Part shown: piece by piece, positions 45,598 through 53,547 of the stretch
Layout of the letters: each line of letters opens with the position of its first letter
How positions within the stretch are numbered: position 1 is the first letter of the stretch
Position numbers and translations under genes: made by a program
DNA from: Aquiluna sp.
Lineage (GTDB): Bacteria > Actinomycetota > Actinomycetes > Actinomycetales > Microbacteriaceae
NCBI GenBank assembly: GCA_028144365.1
Contig: JAOGAX010000004.1
Span: 1-53,873, forward strand
Direction: 5' to 3'
Length of the DNA: 53,873 nt
The notes under the pieces: generated by a model
Told to the model about the DNA's origin: nothing
Database searches by the model: none
What the model saw: the letters and a program-made list of their open reading frames with translations, nothing else

Positions 45598-46695
45598 GTG
45601 CCTCAAAATTTCCTGCTAGAGCTCGTCCAGCAGAGGCTAGATGGTTTCTGCGAGGACAAAAGACACCAGCTTTTAGAAATCTCTAGTGACCTAGAACCAA
45701 TCATTGACTACACACAATCCCTTCTTTCCGGTGGAAAAAGATTTCGCGCACTCTTCTGCTTTTGGTCCTGGGCCGGTTATCAGCCTGATGAGGTCGCCAA
45801 GGACTCCATAAACATCGACTCCCCCATCGTTGGAGTGGCTGCAGCTCTAGAGATGTTCCACGCTGCAGCCCTTGTTCACGATGACCTCCTCGATCAGTCC
45901 GATACTCGCAGGGGCCAGCCAGCAATCCACAAGCGTTTTGAAACTCTTCACCAGACGAAGTCGTTTAGTGGCAGCCCGGCAAAGTTCGGCATGGCAGGTT
46001 CGGTCCTCACTGGAGATCTGATGTTGGCCTGGAGCTCGGAGCTATTCGGGCAAGCACTCCAAGAGGTCAGTGCCGAGGACGAGGCCAACTGTCGCACGCA
46101 GTTCTCACAGATGCGATTTGAGGTTATGGCCGGACAATACCTCGACGTCCTCGAGGAGAACGCTGCCCCCATCCGCAAGCAGTCTGAGGCCGTTGCCATT
46201 GCCAACCGCGTAATGCTCTACAAGACCGCCAAATACTCCCTTGAGGCGCCACTGTTAATCGGCGCAGCTCTGTCCGGAGCTGCTGGGGGAAACCTCAAGA
46301 TGTTGAGCGAGTTTGGTATTCCGCTGGGGCTTGCATTCCAGCTTCGGGACGATGTGCTCGGAGTCTTTGGTGACCCGGAGGTGACGGGCAAGCCGGCAGG
46401 TGATGACCTGAGAGAAGGTAAGCGCACGGTATTGGTTGCGCTCACCCTGGAGACTTTGCCGGCCTCGGTTGCCCGAATCTTCAACGAGCTACTCATGGGC
46501 GGTGAAATCGACGCTGAACAACTGGAGTTCATGCGGCAGACAATCACAGACTCTGGTGCCCTTGAAAAAACAGAGCGGCTGATAGAGGAGCACTCGAATC
46601 GCGCCATTGAGGGGCTTGCAAATCTAGAAATCAGCGATCAGGGACGCAAGATGCTTGCGGCACTAGCTCAACAGGTTATAAACCGAGCTCACTAG
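45598..46695 (+). CDS. Polyprenyl diphosphate synthase
   Basis: A trans-prenyl chain elongase, making geranylgeranyl or longer diphosphates for menaquinone, carotenoids or lipid carriers. The first Asp-rich motif is HDDLLDQSDTRRG (from Asp95), the second LRDDVLGVFGD (from Asp251), with GGKRFRA near 45-51. The positions four and five before the first motif are Ala, not aromatic, which argues against a C15 product. The frame runs upstream to 45397 through the divergent gene, but GTG at 45598 starts the conserved part (365 residues) and has a leaderless box. IdsA-like. Its stop overlaps the next gene's stop region by four bases. Confidence 0.9.
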   Translation: MPQNFLLELVQQRLDGFCEDKRHQLLEISSDLEPIIDYTQSLLSGGKRFRALFCFWSWAGYQPDEVAKDSINIDSPIVGVAAALEMFHAAALVHDDLLDQSDTRRGQPAIHKRFETLHQTKSFSGSPAKFGMAGSVLTGDLMLAWSSELFGQALQEVSAEDEANCRTQFSQMRFEVMAGQYLDVLEENAAPIRKQSEAVAIANRVMLYKTAKYSLEAPLLIGAALSGAAGGNLKMLSEFGIPLGLAFQLRDDVLGVFGDPEVTGKPAGDDLREGKRTVLVALTLETLPASVARIFNELLMGGEIDAEQLEFMRQTITDSGALEKTERLIEEHSNRAIEGLANLEISDQGRKMLAALAQQVINRAH

Positions 46696-47030
46696 CCAAG
46701 TGCTTGGGCGGCTCTGCGCACCGGAGCCTTATGCCCCTTCACGAGAGCGGCAATTGGCTTCTCACCTAGAACATCGTTTTCCTCGTAGAGCCAATCAATT
46801 GCCTCTGCTTCGGTGAGACCTAAGTCCAAAAGCTGCAGCATGGTGCCGCGAATGCTGCTGAGTGGTTCATTTCCGACGATGATGTCAGACGGAATCATCG
46901 GTTGCTTGTCGATCTTGACGGCAAAGAGAATGTGCTCCTCGATTAGCCTTCTGACCTTCGAGGTTGAGATGCCAAGCTGCGAGGCAGCCTGGTCAAGCGT
47001 GATCCAGTTCTCTACTTGGTCAGCTATCAA
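46692..47030 (-). CDS. Rv2175c-like DNA-binding regulator
   Basis: A 112-residue winged-helix protein matching the mycobacterial Rv2175c family. The N-terminal WITLDQAASQLGISTSKVRRLI is a helix-turn-helix of excisionase/MerR style, followed by PMIPSDIIVG and the C-terminal ALDLGLTEAEAIDWLYEEND-like segment (LLDLGLTEAEAIDWLYEE). Targets are unknown. TTG start at 47030 with AGGAG five bases ahead, overlapping the aroG stop by 11 bases, so it is coupled to aroG. It may thus sense or regulate aromatic synthesis, but that is guesswork. Confidence 0.85.
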   Translation of the reverse strand: MIADQVENWITLDQAASQLGISTSKVRRLIEEHILFAVKIDKQPMIPSDIIVGNEPLSSIRGTMLQLLDLGLTEAEAIDWLYEENDVLGEKPIAALVKGHKAPVRRAAQALG

Positions 47031-48372
47031 TCTTTCTCCTGGCGGTTTCTACCAATTGTTCCGCAACTAAGAATGCCAGCTCAAGAGACTGCATGTGGTT
47101 AAGCCTTGGGTCACAGACCGATTCGTAGCGCATCTCCAGAGTTGCCTCATCAATCTGCTCGGAGCCTCCAAGGCACTCTGCAACATCGTCACCGGTCAGC
47201 TCAACATGCAATCCACCCGGGTGAGTGCCGAGGTCCCTGTGAACCTCGAAGAAGCCCTGCACCTCGTCCATGACATCGTCAAATCGCCTGGACTTGTAAC
47301 CATTTGCCGTGGTGATGCCGTTGCCGTGCATCGGGTCGGTGATCCAGAGCGGGCTCGCTCCTGAGTCGCGAACCGCCTCAACGAGCTTTGGAAGTTCATC
47401 GCGAATCTTGCCGGCACCCATTCGGCTAATAAGGGTTAGCCTTCCTGGCTCGCGCTCTGGGTCCAGCTTGTCGATGAGCTTTAGCACATCGTCAACACTC
47501 GAGGTCGGTCCAAGCTTCACGCCCAGTGGGTTTCTTACTCTTGAGAAGAAATCGACGTGTGCGCCATCTAGTTGCCTGGTGCGCTCTCCGATCCAGATGA
47601 AGTGTGAGCTTGTGACGTAAGGAAAAAGCGTCCTCGAGTCGATCCTCGTCAGCGGACGCTCGTAGTCAAACAGCAGACCCTCATGAGAGACGAAGAACTC
47701 TGTCGCCCTCAGCTCTGCCGAGTCCACCCCGCAGGCCTCCATGAACCTCATGGCCCTGTCGATGTCCCCGGCAATAGATTCATACTTCTTGTTTGCTGGG
47801 TTATCGGTGAAACCGCGGTTCCACGCGTGAACCTCTCGCAGATCTGCAAAGCCACCGGTGGTGAAGGCCCTTATTAGGTTTAGCGTGCTTGAGGATGTGT
47901 TGTAGGCCTGGAGTAGCCGCATAGCGTCGTTCTTGCGAGCCTCCTCGGTGAACTCGTAGCTGTTCACAGCATCGCCTCGGTAGGCAGGAAGAGTTACCCC
48001 CTCCCTTGTTTCAAAGTCTGAGGAGCGAGGCTTCGCAAACTGACCTGCCATGCGGCCCATCTTGATCACCGGAAGCGATGACCCATACATCAAAACCACG
48101 GCCATCTGCAGAACTGTCTTAATGCGGTTACGAATGCGGTCGGCAGTTGCGTCGACAAAGGTCTCGGCGCAGTCGCCGCCCTGAAGTAAGAATGCTTCTC
48201 CCCTAGCCGCCTGTGCGAGCCTGGTGCGCAGGGTGTCGACCTCTCCCGCGAAGACCAGCGGCGGCAGAGCGCCAAGCTGGTTCCGCACGCTCTCCAGCAC
48301 ACCAGCATCTGCCCAGCTGGGCTGCTGTGCCGCGGGTAGCTCGCGGTAGTTATCTAGTCCAAAATCCTGCAA
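47020..48372 (-). CDS. aroG: Class II DAHP synthase
   Basis: Condenses phosphoenolpyruvate with erythrose 4-phosphate, the entry step to aromatic amino acids. Class II (plant/mycobacterial) marks: FLLQGGDCAETF near residue 75, KMGRMAGQFAKPRS, YVTSSHFIWIGERTRQ, GVKLGPTSSVDDVL and DPMHGNGITTANGYKSR. 450 residues. The start is TTG at 48372 with AAGGA six bases ahead. It shares a transcript with plsC upstream (nine bases apart). Confidence 0.95.
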   Translation of the reverse strand: MQDFGLDNYRELPAAQQPSWADAGVLESVRNQLGALPPLVFAGEVDTLRTRLAQAARGEAFLLQGGDCAETFVDATADRIRNRIKTVLQMAVVLMYGSSLPVIKMGRMAGQFAKPRSSDFETREGVTLPAYRGDAVNSYEFTEEARKNDAMRLLQAYNTSSSTLNLIRAFTTGGFADLREVHAWNRGFTDNPANKKYESIAGDIDRAMRFMEACGVDSAELRATEFFVSHEGLLFDYERPLTRIDSRTLFPYVTSSHFIWIGERTRQLDGAHVDFFSRVRNPLGVKLGPTSSVDDVLKLIDKLDPEREPGRLTLISRMGAGKIRDELPKLVEAVRDSGASPLWITDPMHGNGITTANGYKSRRFDDVMDEVQGFFEVHRDLGTHPGGLHVELTGDDVAECLGGSEQIDEATLEMRYESVCDPRLNHMQSLELAFLVAEQLVETARRKIDS

Positions 48373-48381
48373 TGTGCGTCC

Positions 48382-49071
48382 TTAGTTTGTGCTGCGTGCG
48401 AGGCGGTTACGAATGGTCGAGGCGTAGACATCGACATATGGCTGATTCGAAAGCTGCTTGATCTCATAAATGATCTGGTCGGTCACGGCTCGAAGCACAG
48501 CTCGCTCCGATTCCATGCCCGCAAACCGAGAGAAGTCCATGGGCTCACCAATACGCATGCCGACCCTTCGAATCTTGGGGTATTTACTGCCTAGCGGCAT
48601 GACCTTCTCGGTGTTAATCATGGCAACCGGAATCACGGGAACCTGGGCCTCGAGAACCATTCTGGCGATTCCTGTCCGGCCCCTGTAGAGCTTGGCATCG
48701 GGAGACCGGGTGCCCTCTGGATAAATGCCAAGGACCAGCTCACGCTCTAGTACACCAAGTCCTGTGTTTAGGGCATCCTCCGAGGACTTACCACCGCTTC
48801 TATCAATGGGAAGCTGGCCGTTGGCCTTGAAGAACCAGCGAATCAGAGCTCCCTTGAAACCCTTGCCTGTGAAGTAGTCGCTCTTAGCCAAAAAGGTAAT
48901 TGGCCTTCTCACCTTTAGCGGCAAAAAGATTGAGTCGACAAAGGAAAGGTGATTACTTGCCAGGATCGCGGCACCACGCTTTGGAATGTTCTCAGAACCC
49001 CTGACCCAAGGCCTGAACAGCAGCTGCAGGATTGGCCCCAGCACCAGGTTCTTCAGAATTAGGTAGGTCAC
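48382..49071 (-). CDS. plsC: 1-acyl-sn-glycerol-3-phosphate acyltransferase
   Basis: PlsC-type acyltransferase of phospholipid synthesis, making phosphatidate at the inner membrane face. The HX4D motif is His41-Asp46 (NHLSFVD), and YPEGTRSPD at 118-125 holds the phosphate-binding site; PVIPVAM is the later block. One hydrophobic N-terminal segment. 229 residues. GTG start at 49071 with GGAGA ahead. Between glk and aroG on one strand. Confidence 0.92.
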   Translation of the reverse strand: MTYLILKNLVLGPILQLLFRPWVRGSENIPKRGAAILASNHLSFVDSIFLPLKVRRPITFLAKSDYFTGKGFKGALIRWFFKANGQLPIDRSGGKSSEDALNTGLGVLERELVLGIYPEGTRSPDAKLYRGRTGIARMVLEAQVPVIPVAMINTEKVMPLGSKYPKIRRVGMRIGEPMDFSRFAGMESERAVLRAVTDQIIYEIKQLSNQPYVDVYASTIRNRLARSTN

Positions 49072-49098
49072 TTGTCTTCTCCAGTTTGAAACTAAAGC

Positions 49099-50043
49099 TT
49101 ACTGGCCCGCCTGGCGGGCCAAATCGGCTGCTCCAATTACCCCGGCCTCATTGGCAAAGCTGGCAAGCACAATGTCTGCCTCTGGCCTAAATCCTTGGGC
49201 GGGCAGCTGGGCTGCAAAGTGCCTAGTGATGGGGTCCAAAATCCCCTGTCCCAACTCCGAGAGGCCTCCCCCGATAACGAACACCTCAGGGTCTAAAACC
49301 GCAACCAGAGAGCCCATGGCTCGGGCTAGATACTCTGCGGCGCGCTCAACCTCTTGGCGGGTGGCCTTGTCTCCCTCTTGAAAGGCGAGATAAGCGTGAT
49401 GGCCGGAGAGCTCTCCCTCGCTAGCTAGCTCTCTGAGCCGTGCCCCTTCGGCTGAGCTAGAGCTAGCAATACTTCTAAGCTCCCTCAGCAGAGCCGTGCC
49501 AGACGAGTACTGCTCCACGCAGCCGAGTCTGCCGCAGCCGCACTTGATGCCGCCATCGACAACTGTTACGTGGCCGAGCTCCCCGCCAATCCCGAAGCCG
49601 CCGCGCATCAACTTGCCATCGGCCACCACTGCCCCACCGACTCCGGTGCCTAGGGTGAGCATCATCATCGAGCCATACTTTGAGGCGGCACCAAAGCGAA
49701 ACTCCGCCCAGCCAGCTGCGTTCGCGTCATTTTCGATGATGACCTCGCGACCGACCTTGTCGGAGATTCTTTGCTGCAGCGGCTCATTGCGCCAGTTCAG
49801 GTTTGGAGCGTATAGAACCGTGGACCTCTCTGCATCAATGAAGCCAGCCGCTGCTACGCCTATCCCCGCCACCTCGGGATCGACCCTGAGAAGGTCATCG
49901 ATAAGCCCTGCCACATCGTCAACCAAACGCGCAGGATCCTGGGCTGGAGACGCGATTCTTTTTTCCTGGACAACCTTGCCGGATTCGTCGACAAGCGCAC
50001 CAAGGATTTTGGTTCCGCCGATGTCAATACCGACACTAAGCAA
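49099..50043 (-). CDS. glk: ROK family glucokinase
   Basis: Phosphorylates glucose with ATP. GIDIGGTK at residues 5-12, catalytic Asp106 in ENDANAAG, LGTGVGGAV, and the ROK zinc site His158 with CGCGRLGCVEQ (Cys168, 170, 175). There is no DNA-binding N-terminal domain, so it is a kinase rather than a ROK repressor. 314 residues. The start is TTG at 50043 with GGAG six bases ahead. Leads the glk-plsC-aroG group and is divergent from fadD; a TAATAT box lies in the gap. Confidence 0.92.
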   Translation of the reverse strand: MLSVGIDIGGTKILGALVDESGKVVQEKRIASPAQDPARLVDDVAGLIDDLLRVDPEVAGIGVAAAGFIDAERSTVLYAPNLNWRNEPLQQRISDKVGREVIIENDANAAGWAEFRFGAASKYGSMMMLTLGTGVGGAVVADGKLMRGGFGIGGELGHVTVVDGGIKCGCGRLGCVEQYSSGTALLRELRSIASSSSAEGARLRELASEGELSGHHAYLAFQEGDKATRQEVERAAEYLARAMGSLVAVLDPEVFVIGGGLSELGQGILDPITRHFAAQLPAQGFRPEADIVLASFANEAGVIGAADLARQAGQ

Positions 50044-50184
50044 GGGGTACTCCGTTCAAATGGCCAAACCAGAATATTAGGGCGGAAACAAACTAACTGC
50101 ACTTGTCATTTGGAGCCATCCGCGGCTGGTGACACGGTGAGGGGCGAAGAGTAGAGTTTAGGAAACTTCTGAGGGAGACAAACG

Positions 50185-51981
50185 ATGACGTTTTACGATG
50201 TGCCGCTGAGAGTGGAAACCAACCCCCGCGAGAACGCAACGGACCTCTTACTAAGCCGCGTGGCTAAAAACCCAAAGCATGCCCTTTTTAGTCGTAAGAA
50301 CTCTGACGGAAGCTGGCGCGATGTAACCGCCGAGGACTACCTAAGCGAGGTCGAAAGCCTAGCTAAGGGTTTGATTGCCTCTGGTATCAAGCCCGGTGAC
50401 GCGGTTGCTCTGATGTCTCGCACTCGCTACGAGTGGACGCTGATTGACTTTGCGGTTTGGTTCGCAGGAGGGGTTGTCGTGCCCATCTACGAGACCTCCT
50501 CTCCCGCGCAAATCGAGTGGATTCTCTCCGACTCGGACTCGGTAGCGCTATTCCTTGAGAACGACGAGCACCTCGACCGCTTCAACAAAATTAAGTCGAA
50601 TGTAAAGAAGGTCTCAAAGGTTTGGAGAATCGACTCCAAGGAGTTCTCCGACCTGCACAAGACGGGCGAGAAGGTCTCTGACGCTGACCTTGAAACGGCA
50701 AGAAAAAATGCTGAGGGACCAGACCTTGCGACCATCGTTTACACCTCTGGCACCACAGGTAATCCAAAGGGCTGCGAACTAACCCACTCGAGCTTTGTCG
50801 ACCACTGTAAGAACGCTGCCGCTGAAGTCCCAGAGCTTTGCAACGAGTTTCAGCGTTCGCTGATATTTGTCCCCCTCGCACACATCTTCGGGCGCTATGT
50901 CGCCGCTCTCTGCATTTATTCAGGCGTGAAGGTGGGCCACCTAGGCGACACCAAGATGGTCGCCGCCGAGCTCCCTGGCTACAAACCAACCTTCCTGCTG
51001 GCTGTGCCGCGGGTGTTCGAAAAGGTCTACAACAACGCAGAGCTCAAGGCAGAAGCGGGAGGCAAGGGCAAGATCTTCCGCGCTGCGGCCCAAACCGCAA
51101 TTGACTACTCGAAGGCCCTGGATGACCCGAAGGGGCCAAGTCTTAGCCTGAAAGTCAAGCACAAGCTCTTTGACCGCCTCGTATTTTCCAAGCTCCGCGC
51201 GGCAATGGGAGGCGAAGTAAAGTACGCAATCTCAGGTGGTGCACCACTTGGTGCAAGGCTCGGCCACTTCTTCCGGGGCATTGGACTAATCGTTCTGGAG
51301 GGCTACGGACTCACCGAGACAGCTGCGGCGGCAGTTATTGGCCGCGTTAGCTGGCAGAAGATTGGCAAGGTTGGTAGAGCGCTTCCCGGGACCGGTATCA
51401 AAATCGCCGAAGATGGTGAGGTGCTACTTCGTGGCATCAACATCATGCGCGGTTACCACCGCAACGAAGCTGCAACCCGCGAGGCATTCACCGAGGACTG
51501 GTTCCGCTCCGGTGACATCGGAGAGCTAGACGAGGATGGCTTCCTAACAATCACCGGTCGCAAAAAGGAATTGCTGGTGACTGCAGGTGGTAAAAACGTA
51601 GCTCCTGCTCCGATTGAAGATCCGCTTCGTGCTCACCCCCTAGTTGGCCAGGTCGTTGTGATTGGTGATTCGCAGCCGTTTATTAGCGCTCTTATTTCGC
51701 TGGATCCAGAGATGGTTCCGGTTTGGTGTGAGCAGAACGGCATTACCGAGAAGTTGACCCTCGCGGAGGCAACCAAGCACCCAAGGATTCGCGAGGAGCT
51801 ACAGAGGGCTGTAGACGGGGTCAATGAAAAGTTCTCTCAGGCGGAGCAGGTCAGGGCTTTTGAGATTCTCGATGTCGAACTCACTGAGGCCTCTGGCCAC
51901 CTGACGCCATCGCTAAAGATCAAGCGCGGTGAGGTGCTCAAAGACTTCTCAATTCACGTAGACAGAATCTACGCTAGCTAA
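50185..51981 (+). CDS. fadD: Long-chain fatty acid-CoA ligase
   Basis: Activates fatty acids to acyl-CoA through an acyl-AMP. The P-loop YTSGTTGNPKG lies at about 186-196; FVPLAHIFGR, GYGLTETAAAA, the motif WFRSGDIGELDEDGFL and GRKKELLVTAGGKNV follow, and the C-terminal HLTPSLKIKRG carries the catalytic Lys. 598 residues, FadD15-like. GAGGGAG precedes the ATG. It stands alone; its 3' end overlaps def by eight bases. The 141-base gap to glk has no further gene; a TAGAGT box is a possible -10. Confidence 0.94.
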   Translation: MTFYDVPLRVETNPRENATDLLLSRVAKNPKHALFSRKNSDGSWRDVTAEDYLSEVESLAKGLIASGIKPGDAVALMSRTRYEWTLIDFAVWFAGGVVVPIYETSSPAQIEWILSDSDSVALFLENDEHLDRFNKIKSNVKKVSKVWRIDSKEFSDLHKTGEKVSDADLETARKNAEGPDLATIVYTSGTTGNPKGCELTHSSFVDHCKNAAAEVPELCNEFQRSLIFVPLAHIFGRYVAALCIYSGVKVGHLGDTKMVAAELPGYKPTFLLAVPRVFEKVYNNAELKAEAGGKGKIFRAAAQTAIDYSKALDDPKGPSLSLKVKHKLFDRLVFSKLRAAMGGEVKYAISGGAPLGARLGHFFRGIGLIVLEGYGLTETAAAAVIGRVSWQKIGKVGRALPGTGIKIAEDGEVLLRGINIMRGYHRNEAATREAFTEDWFRSGDIGELDEDGFLTITGRKKELLVTAGGKNVAPAPIEDPLRAHPLVGQVVVIGDSQPFISALISLDPEMVPVWCEQNGITEKLTLAEATKHPRIREELQRAVDGVNEKFSQAEQVRAFEILDVELTEASGHLTPSLKIKRGEVLKDFSIHVDRIYAS

Positions 51982-52468
51982 GAAACCAGTCTTGCTCTCT
52001 AAGAGCTCTCAGGGCTAACTTGCGCTCCTCGGGGAGCAACCTGTCTAGGTAAAGAAGTCCGTCTAGGTGGTCGCACTCGTGCTGAAGCGCCTGGGCAAGA
52101 AGGCCTTCGCCACTAATTTCAATTGTGCTGCCATCGAGCTGCAATCCTCTTGCGGTTGCCCGCTCAAACCTAGGGGTTTTGTGCCAAAGCCCCGGAACCG
52201 AGAGGCAGCCCTCCTCGATCTCGAGCTTCTCTCCGGCAAGCTCGATAATCTCGGGGTTTATTAGGTAACCCAGTTCGTCGTCGACGCTGTAGGCAAAAAC
52301 CCTCTGGCCAACTCCAATTTGGTTTGCTGCAACACCCGCTCTGCCGGGCAGGGAGGTGGTATCTAGAAGGTCTTGAACCAAAGACTCTGCCGCTGAGAGG
52401 TCGGTGACCTCACCGCAAGCGCTCTTTAGGATCGGATCTCCGAAGAGCCGAATTTCCCGAACGCTCAA
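51974..52468 (-). CDS. def: Peptide deformylase
   Basis: Removes the formyl group from new proteins. All three motifs are present: GVAANQIGV at 45-53, EGCLSVPG at 86-93 and QHECDHLDG at 129-137, with metal ligands Cys88, His130, His134 and catalytic Glu131. 164 residues, short form. The start is TTG at 52468, overlapping the stop of the ParA-like gene as TTGA. Its end overlaps fadD. Confidence 0.95.
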   Translation of the reverse strand: MSVREIRLFGDPILKSACGEVTDLSAAESLVQDLLDTTSLPGRAGVAANQIGVGQRVFAYSVDDELGYLINPEIIELAGEKLEIEEGCLSVPGLWHKTPRFERATARGLQLDGSTIEISGEGLLAQALQHECDHLDGLLYLDRLLPEERKLALRALREQDWFLS

Positions 52469-53541
52469 TCCACCAGACCGTCGACAACTAGCGCAGCAAG
52501 ATCCCTTGCTGCCTGCCTGGTGGCGGGGTGTAGCTTGTCAAACTGAATAACTGCACCGGCTGCAAGCATTGGGTCGTAGGGAACACGAACCACAGCACGA
52601 ACTCGAGTCTTGAAGTGGTTTTCAATCTCATCTAGCTTCACAAGCTGGGTGCCGTAGGTGGCGGTGTTCAGGGCCACCACCGAGTTCTTGACCAGGTCGC
52701 CGTAGCCATTGGACTCGAGCCAGGTAAGGGTTTCGCTAGCAAGCTTTGCCTCGTCGACTGAGCCGCCGGAGACAATGACGAGGCCATCGGCTCGCTGCAG
52801 GATTGCCCGCATGACGCTGTGGACAATGCCAGTGCCGCAGTCGGTGAGGCAGATGCTGTAATACCTGGTGGCGATATCGGCAACCACGTTGTAGTCACCC
52901 TCATCGAAGGCCTCTGAAAGCATTGGGTCGGTGTCCGAAGCCAGCACATCCAGCCTTGACTTATCGCGTGAAACGTAATCGCTAAAGAGCGTAAATGAGG
53001 TGATTCCTCCAGCGCGCTTTACAACATCGCGAACTGTGCGGTCGCTCTTGAGCTCAACCCTCTCGGCGAGGGTGCCGCGATCTGGGTTGGCATCAATCGC
53101 CAAAACCCTATCCTCGCGAACCAGAGACATCGCCATGCCAATAAGAGTTGTGATGGTGGTCTTGCCAACGCCTCCCTTGCGGGTCAGCACCGGCACAAAT
53201 CTTGTCTCACCCTCAAGGTCGAGCATGATCCTTGCGTCCAGCGCGCGCCTAGCCAGAACCTTCTTGTTGTCACCGGGGTTGAACTTGCCAAATGTCAGGC
53301 GATAAATCAGCCTTCGGCCGAATGTCTCTGGGATTATCCTCGGTCTTGCCTCGTCTCGAAGCAGCCTGTCTGCGGTGAGCATGCTGGCCGGCTCGGACTC
53401 TTCGAACACTGCGGAGGCGACAGTGACCTGCTCGCCCTCTGCGCTTACCGAGACGATTTGACCGGTTTCAGGATCTAGTTCTAGATCCGAATAGTCTGCA
53501 TTCTCCCCCGACGAAAACTCGTCATCATTCTTGCGAGACAT
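52465..53541 (-). CDS. MinD/ParA-like ATPase with long N-terminal extension
   Basis: A deviant Walker A ATPase: RKGGVGKTT at residues 121-129, then LAIDANPDRGT and LTDCGTG. About 120 residues precede it: an acidic, likely disordered part (1-65) and a basic segment RRLIYRLTFGKFNPGDNKK that recalls the region before the P-loop in actinobacterial EspI-like/MinD-like ATPases. It lacks a ParB or SepF partner nearby and is not the chromosomal ParA context. GGGAGA gives the ATG start at 53541. Coupled to def and six bases from pyc. Function unknown. Confidence 0.82.
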   Translation of the reverse strand: MSRKNDDEFSSGENADYSDLELDPETGQIVSVSAEGEQVTVASAVFEESEPASMLTADRLLRDEARPRIIPETFGRRLIYRLTFGKFNPGDNKKVLARRALDARIMLDLEGETRFVPVLTRKGGVGKTTITTLIGMAMSLVREDRVLAIDANPDRGTLAERVELKSDRTVRDVVKRAGGITSFTLFSDYVSRDKSRLDVLASDTDPMLSEAFDEGDYNVVADIATRYYSICLTDCGTGIVHSVMRAILQRADGLVIVSGGSVDEAKLASETLTWLESNGYGDLVKNSVVALNTATYGTQLVKLDEIENHFKTRVRAVVRVPYDPMLAAGAVIQFDKLHPATRQAARDLAALVVDGLVD

Positions 53542-53547
53542 TTCTCC

